A stretch of 47,388 bases of DNA, taken from NCBI GenBank assembly GCA_040235565.1, contig JBECLA010000030.1:1-47388 (forward strand). Direction: 5' to 3'. The notes under the pieces were generated by a model. That model saw nothing but the letters and a program-made list of their open reading frames with translations, did not search any database and was not told the DNA's origin. Shown one piece after another: positions 43,145 through 47,388 of this stretch. Both the position numbers and the translations under genes were made by a program. How positions within the stretch are numbered: the first letter of the stretch is position 1; the number at the start of each line of letters is the position of its first letter. The stretch comes from JAHEIJ01 sp040235565 (GTDB taxonomy: Bacteria; Pseudomonadota; Gammaproteobacteria; UBA6429; Thiohalophilaceae).

Positions 43145-43177
43145 AAAGGTCGACATTGAGTCGACCTTTCTTTTTTA
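43145..43177 (+). terminator. Terminator of the envelope operon
   Basis: AAAGGTCGAC - ATTGA - GTCGACCTTT (10-bp perfect stem) followed by CTTTTTTA. It ends the three-gene unit and runs into the msrA stop codon from the other strand. Confidence 0.9.
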
Positions 43178-43813
43178 CTCAGATGGATATTTCACCCCCG
43201 TCCCGCCGAGACCGCAATAACCACCTGGATTCTTGGCCAGATACTGCTGGTGGTAATCTTCCGCATAATAAAATTCCGCTGCCGGCTCGATTTCGGTGGT
43301 AATTTTGCCTCGTCCGGTCTTCGCCAGGGCTTGCTGATACCGCTCAAGACTGGCCAGCGCCTGGGCCTTTTGTTCTTCATCGTAATAATAAATTCCTGAA
43401 CGATATTGAGTGCCGATATCATTGCCCTGTCGCATGCCCTGGGTGGGATCATGTGCCTGCCAGAAGATTTGCAACAGGGTGGCATAACTGACTTTTTCTG
43501 GGTCAAACACCACCAGTACCACTTCATTGTGACCGGTCATACCGCTGCACACTTCCTCGTAAGTCGGGTTGGGCGTGTAGCCCCCTGCATAACCCACCGC
43601 AGTGGTATAAACACCGTCGTTTTCCCAAAAGCGTCGCTCCGCTCCCCAGAAACAACCCAGACCAAACACTGCCTGTTGCAAACCGGCGCAAAACGGCGGG
43701 GCCATCACATTACCCAGGACATAGTGTTTGTCCGGCACCGGCATTCTTGCCGTTCTGCCGGGTAAAGCCTCTTCCGGAGTCGGCATGGTGGTCATTTTAT
43801 GCAGTCGGAACAT
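43175..43813 (-). CDS. msrA: Peptide methionine sulfoxide reductase A
   Basis: 212 aa, matching E. coli MsrA (212 aa). It reduces methionine-S-sulfoxide in proteins and free methionine. The catalytic Cys54 is in GLGCFWGAERRFW, with VGYAGGYTPNPTYEEVCSGMTGHNEVV and HDPTQGMRQGNDIGTQYRSGIYY typical of the family, and a C-terminal HQQYLAKNPGGYCGLGGTG carries the recycling Cys. AAGGTGA 5 nt before the ATG. Convergent with the envelope operon; repeat copy B lies upstream. Confidence 0.95.
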   Translation of the reverse strand: MFRLHKMTTMPTPEEALPGRTARMPVPDKHYVLGNVMAPPFCAGLQQAVFGLGCFWGAERRFWENDGVYTTAVGYAGGYTPNPTYEEVCSGMTGHNEVVLVVFDPEKVSYATLLQIFWQAHDPTQGMRQGNDIGTQYRSGIYYYDEEQKAQALASLERYQQALAKTGRGKITTEIEPAAEFYYAEDYHQQYLAKNPGGYCGLGGTGVKYPSE

Positions 43814-43967
43814 GGCTCACCTTGGCTTGTTTGATTGGAAATACACTTGGACCATGATCTGATGATAACGTTGCGCGGCTTCGAAATCTTTATAGCCCCG
43901 AATATTACGTGCAGATATGCAAAAATAACACCCAGAATTCGTGGAGTAATATCTGGCATTTGGATAG
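43814..43967. other. Gap between msrA and repeat copy B
   Basis: 154 bp holding the msrA promoter region. No coding potential, no strong hairpin; the AT-rich stretch at 43840-43950 is a likely promoter zone. Confidence 0.35.
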
Positions 43968-44461
43968 TTCCGCCCCGCGGCTGCGCCGCTATGGGCGGGT
44001 TACTTTCTTGTGGCAACAAGAAAGTAACCAAAGAAATGCTCCCCCAGGCTCGTCCGCTCACGCGGATACTCTCGGTGCTCACCCTCAGCGGGCCTCGACG
44101 TAAACTCGCTCACCTACAACGTTCGCTCAGACAACGTCTCGGCTTTTCCGCTTCGGGCTGTGCGCCTCGGCATCGCCTAAGGGGAATGGCCCTTCGATTA
44201 ATGCCGTACTCGCTACTCGGCGACAACCCCTTCGACGCCGCCGAGTCCCGCAGAGAAAATCAGACATCCCGAGCTGTTGTTTGAGGGAGCAACGCGACCG
44301 AGTTTTCAGCGAGGGCTGATTTTCTCGAGGAACGAGGGAATTCCGTTTCTCAACCTAAGTTGAGAAACGGAACAAGTCGTGGGGCGTCCTTTCTTTTAGT
44401 CTATTTTCTTTGGACGAGCAAAGAAAATAGACTCGCCCAAGTCGCGTAGCGGTGGGCGAAA
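43968..44461 (-). repeat. Hairpin-array repeat element, copy B (inverted, left end truncated)
   Basis: About 494 bp, the reverse complement of copy A from its tail to its left terminal repeat. Hairpins: 43970-43998 (GC-rich), 43998-44029 (14-bp perfect stem, GGCA loop, the same sequence as in A), 44341-44372 (14-bp perfect stem, but a different sequence from A), 44398-44433 (15-bp perfect stem, CTCGTC loop in A's orientation) and the terminal hairpin at 44432-44461. The end corresponding to A's right terminal repeat is missing; similarity stops at GGAAC near 43968. Open frames within are shadows. Confidence 0.8.
44341..44372 (-). repeat. 14-bp perfect palindrome in copy B (variable stem)
   Basis: TTCCGTTTCTCAAC - CTAA - GTTGAGAAACGGAA. 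Same size as the palindrome of copy A at 34794-34825, with four compensated differences. Confidence 0.85.
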
Positions 44462-44490
44462 TAGAAGTGAAATAAAGGATATTTACACAG

Positions 44491-44558
44491 AAAGTAACCC
44501 GCCCATAGCGGCGCAGCCGCGGGGCGGAACAATTAATAGATTCAGAGGTTACTCGCCC
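44491..44558 (+). repeat. Detached tail fragment of the hairpin-array repeat
   Basis: 68 bp matching the tail of copy A (35160-35227) at 63 of 68 positions, in the same orientation as A and so opposite to the adjacent copy B. It includes the CCGCCC...GGGCGG hairpin. Beyond 44558 the match to A's right terminal repeat decays. Confidence 0.75.
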
Positions 44559-44633
44559 TGAGCGCGTCAGCACGAAGCGAAATACACAATATCGCATCAA
44601 AACAAGAACTTCATGCCAAAGATTATCGCCATC

Positions 44634-44661
44634 TGGATTCCGGCATTCGCCGGAATGACGA
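44634..44661. repeat. Short palindromic intergenic repeat (GGATTCCGGC-ATTC-GCCGGAATGAC type)
   Basis: A perfect 8-bp stem ATTCCGGC / GCCGGAAT with an ATTC loop, inside TGGATTCC...GGAATGACGA. This kind of short repeat is very common between genes in beta- and gammaproteobacteria. One copy noticed in the window. Confidence 0.6.
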
Positions 44662-44754
44662 GTATCTTGCTGCCCTGTCAGGCAAACTTAAGCCATCAGT
44701 ATAATAGGTGCTTACCTCGTATTGCCCATAATGGCAACCACAATTAAAGCTTCC

Positions 44755-45321
44755 TCACCCTACCGGATGATGTTTCCCCACCACATGCACACTACTGGCC
44801 TGCAGTCCGGATTCACCCATTTCCTCGGTAAACCAAACCTCGTCACCAATTTCGAGCGAGTCGAAATCTGCATCGACGACGCTGTTACGATGAAAATAAA
44901 TATCCCGTCCCTCGGCATCCTGAATCCGTCCGTAGTCCTGCATCGGGATCAGTTCCGAGATATTGCCATGTGGTGGAACTTCGTGACTCTTTACCTTGCC
45001 GCGTTGCTTGCGGGCGTAGTCCTGTAACTGTCGGCGTATCGCATCAAACGCATCGCGCACCGCCACATACGCGTCTTCGTGGGCATGATGATCTTTCGGA
45101 GTACGGCTGGCGATCAATTCGCCATCCGGCACGGTTAAGTCAATCCGCACATGATACAAATTGCCTTTATGATGATGGCCATGGGGTGCTTCCACCATTA
45201 CGCGACAGGCCATGATACGTTCATAAAACTGATCCAGTTTGTCAGCTTTCTCTCGAATGTCAGCTTCCAGGGCATCGGAATGCGGGATATCACGGAATGT
45301 AATTTCCAAGGGCTGTTTCAT
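44755..45321 (-). CDS. HPF/RaiA-like ribosome-associated protein with cold-shock-like C-terminal domain
   Basis: 188 aa, GGGGGG 5 nt before the ATG. Residues 1-105 resemble the hibernation-promoting factor fold (LEITFRDIPHSDALEADIREKADKLDQFY, then HVRIDLTVPDGELIASR and DAYVAVRDAFDAIRRQLQDYARK). The rest (about 118-188) looks like a cold-shock/S1-type barrel: GRIQDAEGRDIYFHRNSVVDADFDSLEIGDEVWFTEEMGESGLQASSVHVV. Long HPF proteins usually end in a dimerisation domain instead, so this is a different architecture. Likely binds 30S subunits or RNA under stress; inference. Confidence 0.85.
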   Translation of the reverse strand: MKQPLEITFRDIPHSDALEADIREKADKLDQFYERIMACRVMVEAPHGHHHKGNLYHVRIDLTVPDGELIASRTPKDHHAHEDAYVAVRDAFDAIRRQLQDYARKQRGKVKSHEVPPHGNISELIPMQDYGRIQDAEGRDIYFHRNSVVDADFDSLEIGDEVWFTEEMGESGLQASSVHVVGKHHPVG

Positions 45322-45405
45322 ATTATCCCCCCTATATCTTGAGAGTAACCCTCAGGTTTTCCGGCAGCAAAGTGGAAAATCACTGCCTTACACTTAAATA
45401 ATAGT

Positions 45406-46239
45406 TCAAGAGCTCCCTGATTTTTGATGCTTGCGATAAATGCTGCAACGTTTTAACCAGAGTTCCATGCCGGGGCCAGTTACCGGCAGGTGTTCGTGCA
45501 CACCCAGCAGCAAAGCTCCGCCAGGGCGCAAGGCATCACACAGCTGCTGGGCAATGCGAATTTGTAGTGCCTGATCATAGTAGGTGAAAGCCAGATTGCG
45601 ACATAAAATCAGATCAAAATCCCGGTCGGGGGCCATCTGGCGGATATCATGGATCTGGAATATCACGTCGTGCTGATATCCGGGCTGCAGGCAATACTCG
45701 TCCCTCACCCTGGTGAAGGCGGTTTCGCGCCAGGCTATTGGCAGGTTTTTGACACTACTGAATGGATAGCAGGCAATCCTGGCACGCTTGAGTAATTCGT
45801 TTTTCGTATCCGTCGCCAGAATGTGTAATGCCAGTTGTGGAAACGCCTGTTTCAGGCTATACGCCCATAGCAATACCAGCGTGAAGGGTTCTTCCCCGGA
45901 AGCACACCCGGCACTCCAGATCTTCAACTCCCGCCTGCCCTGCTGTTCCGCCTGCTGACACAGTACCGGCAGCACCGTTTCTGCCAGACAGGCAAACACC
46001 AGCTTGTCGCGATAAAAGCGGGATATGGTTACCTGACAAATCTCATCAAGCTTGCGCCATTCCTCCGGATGATCATTCAAATACGTCTGGTATGCAGTAA
46101 TCTTATCTAAATGCAGTTCGTGAAGATGTCGCTGGAGTCGTTTACAGACACGAGTGCGGATTTTTCGAAATCCGGCCCATTGCATCTGCATCTGGGGTAA
46201 TACCCATTGCAGGAAGCTGATGCATTCATCATCTTTCAT
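45406..46239 (-). CDS. CheR-type protein-glutamate methyltransferase
   Basis: 277 aa. N-terminal helical part (MQWAGFRKIRTRVCKRLQRHL), then TISRFYRDKLVF, LKIWSAGCASGEEPFTLVLLW (SAM-binding motif I), HILATDTKNELLKRAR and FDLILCRNLAFTYYDQ. Classical CheR has CRNVLIYF, here CRNLAFTYY. It may methylate a protein glutamate using S-adenosylmethionine, but no chemoreceptor or CheB is nearby, so it may be an orphan. No clear ribosome binding site. AhcY, encoded nearby, would recycle the S-adenosylhomocysteine it produces. Confidence 0.82.
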   Translation of the reverse strand: MKDDECISFLQWVLPQMQMQWAGFRKIRTRVCKRLQRHLHELHLDKITAYQTYLNDHPEEWRKLDEICQVTISRFYRDKLVFACLAETVLPVLCQQAEQQGRRELKIWSAGCASGEEPFTLVLLWAYSLKQAFPQLALHILATDTKNELLKRARIACYPFSSVKNLPIAWRETAFTRVRDEYCLQPGYQHDVIFQIHDIRQMAPDRDFDLILCRNLAFTYYDQALQIRIAQQLCDALRPGGALLLGVHEHLPVTGPGMELWLKRCSIYRKHQKSGSS

Positions 46240-46369
46240 CGCAAAACCCTACTGCCAGGCGGGTTCACTATCAAGCCATATTTAACCAGCTACACTTTCA
46301 TATACAGGTGCTATCGTTATTCATGCATGTTCAAAATACCGGACACCAGAAAGTCAGACTGCCGTAAAA

Positions 46370-47044
46370 TTGGGGAAGAATAAGGAAAACACCACATTGC
46401 GCTGTGAACTGATCTCATGGACAGAAGTACAACGCCTGTGTCTGCGACTTGCAACACTGATCCGGGATTCGGACTTTCAACCTGATATTGTGGTTGCGAT
46501 TGCACGCGGTGGTTATGTGCCAGCTCGATTGTTATGTGATTATCTCGATATCATGACACTGACCAGCATCAAGATAGAGCATTATCTGGCAGGTTCCGCC
46601 AAACAGGCACATGCAGTGATTCGGCAGCCGCTCTGTACCGCCATTGAAAACCAGCGAGTGCTATTGGTGGATGATGTCAATGATAGTGGTGACACGCTGG
46701 ATGTTGCAATCCAGCATTTGTACAGCTTTCAGCCACATGAGGTACGCATCGCGGTAATGCATCACAAGACCACTACCCATTTCAAAGTGGACTATCTGGC
46801 GAAAACCATCATCAAGTGGCGCTGGTTAATTTATCCCTGGGCCGTGGTTGAGGATATTTCCGATTTTCTTAAACGGCTAACCCCACCACCAACGTCTTTA
46901 CCGGAAGCGCAGCAGCAGCTGGCTCGCCAATATGGCATCAAGATATCCCGCCATCAACTTAAAATGCTGTGGCCGTTTCTCGCTCCCCCTCTAAACCATT
47001 CCGAGAAAGGTATTACGGGAACAATCCACCATGAACAAGACTGA
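46370..47044 (+). CDS. Phosphoribosyltransferase family protein
   Basis: 224 aa if it starts at TTG 46370; a later TTG near 46396 with AGGAAA ahead is also possible. The PRPP-binding loop VLLVDDVNDSGDTLD is intact, and DIVVAIARGGYVPARLL is the upstream loop of the hypoxanthine/xanthine-type transferases (COG2236). The C-terminal tail (about 165-224) is extra and unmatched. It would convert a purine base plus PRPP into a nucleotide, possibly salvage. Its stop overlaps the start of ahcY by 14 nt. Confidence 0.82.
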   Translation: MGKNKENTTLRCELISWTEVQRLCLRLATLIRDSDFQPDIVVAIARGGYVPARLLCDYLDIMTLTSIKIEHYLAGSAKQAHAVIRQPLCTAIENQRVLLVDDVNDSGDTLDVAIQHLYSFQPHEVRIAVMHHKTTTHFKVDYLAKTIIKWRWLIYPWAVVEDISDFLKRLTPPPTSLPEAQQQLARQYGIKISRHQLKMLWPFLAPPLNHSEKGITGTIHHEQD

Positions 47045-47388
47045 CTACGATATTCGCGATATCGATCTGGCTGACCAGGGTAAAAATCGAATTGAATGGG
47101 CCCTGCAGGAAATGCCGGTCTTGCGTGAACTGACTGCGCGCTTCACCCAGACGCAACCCCTCAAGGGGATCCGCATGAGTGGTTGTTTGCACATCACGAC
47201 TGAAACCGCCAACCTGGCACGCACCCTGAAAGCAGCTGGCGCGGAGCTGGTGCTTTGTGCGAGTAATCCTCTCAGCACGCAGGATGATGTCGCAGCGGCA
47301 CTGGTGAAGCACTATGCCATCCCGGTGCACGCCATCCGGGGTGAAAACACGGCAACCTATTATCAACACATTAATTCCACACTGGACC
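47031..47388 (+). CDS. ahcY: Adenosylhomocysteinase, N-terminal part (runs off the right edge)
   Basis: 119 codons from ATG 47031, GGGA 9-12 nt upstream. MNKTDYDIRDIDLADQGKNRIEWALQEMPVLREL, then GIRMSGCLHITTETANLARTLKAAGAELVLCASNPLSTQDDVAAAL matches the N-terminus of SAH hydrolase, which splits S-adenosylhomocysteine to adenosine and homocysteine. The start overlaps the phosphoribosyltransferase gene, which would fit a shared transcript for adenine/purine recycling. No SAH riboswitch precedes it. Confidence 0.95.
   Translation, partial: MNKTDYDIRDIDLADQGKNRIEWALQEMPVLRELTARFTQTQPLKGIRMSGCLHITTETANLARTLKAAGAELVLCASNPLSTQDDVAAALVKHYAIPVHAIRGENTATYYQHINSTLD

Noticed and set aside
43835..44284. 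149-aa open frame across repeat copy B, similar to a frame at 34969-35229 in copy A
   Set aside because: The frame runs through the hairpins and terminal repeat and is kept mainly because the DNA is similar in both copies; its stop is not at the same place, and there is no ribosome binding site. I take it as a shadow of the element.
46981..47030. SAH riboswitch upstream of ahcY
   Set aside because: The space before ahcY is coding sequence of the phosphoribosyltransferase gene and shows no conserved aptamer core.

Overview
The window looks like a chromosomal segment of a free-living gammaproteobacterium of moderate GC content. The support is gene content: an Rsd/AlgQ anti-sigma factor, a ZapE cell-division ATPase, Slt70, HtpX, TrmO, TrhP/YegQ and MsrA, all with gammaproteobacterial-type sequences. 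The sulfur-oxidiser/Chromatiales neighbourhood is my guess; genus and species cannot be fixed from the sequence alone. I found no rRNA, tRNA, CRISPR array, transposase or integrase.

Layout. 1-4.2 kb: the start of an AEC-type permease, glyoxalase I, a PAS-PAS-PAS-GGDEF-EAL cyclic-di-GMP protein and a MazG-like pyrophosphohydrolase. 4.2-9.6 kb: dihydroxy-acid dehydratase (ilvD), the divergent lytic transglycosylase slt, two very small genes (42 and 46 aa) with good ribosome binding sites, and rsd. 9.6-16.8 kb: a YgjP-type metallopeptidase, trhP, a glycerol-phosphodiester/glycerol module (FGGY kinase facing a GDPD-GlpD pair), a site-2-type protease and a membrane-anchored RRM protein. 16.8-22.1 kb: an htpX / five-cysteine protein / FKBP cluster, a CDP-archaeol-synthase-like protein, a CPPC thioredoxin, an FHA protein and a TlpA-like thiol protein. 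22.1-26.1 kb: a tight four-gene operon (iron alcohol dehydrogenase, zapE, amidohydrolase lipoprotein, trmO). 26.2-34.5 kb: small housekeeping and accessory genes (CDGSH protein, CbiM-like permease, two tandem small paralogues, nitroreductase, HNH protein, DMT transporter, cupin, HDAC-like amidohydrolase, YjbQ).

34.5-44.8 kb is the accessory part and the most interesting. Two copies of a hairpin-rich repeat of about 0.5 kb lie in inverted orientation (34705-35250 and 43968-44461, plus an extra tail fragment at 44491-44558). The first copy has 30-bp terminal inverted repeats. Several long stems differ in sequence between the copies yet remain perfectly paired. Between them sits a 3.6-kb gene for a 1204-aa secreted protein. 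It is flanked by direct repeats of the last 29 codons of a DUF924 gene: one copy is the true 3' end of the intact gene and the other is an orphan remnant. This is the footprint expected of an insertion that restored the target gene's 3' end. Two sites sharing the core ACTGTGTCACA, one a perfect CRP half-site pair (TGTGA-N6-TCACA), lie in the flanking intergenic regions. A three-gene envelope operon (exported protein, M48 lipoprotein with TPRs, small lipoprotein) and msrA complete this part.

44.7-47.4 kb returns to core genes: a hibernation-factor-like protein with a C-terminal cold-shock-like domain, a CheR-type methyltransferase, a phosphoribosyltransferase and the start of adenosylhomocysteinase.
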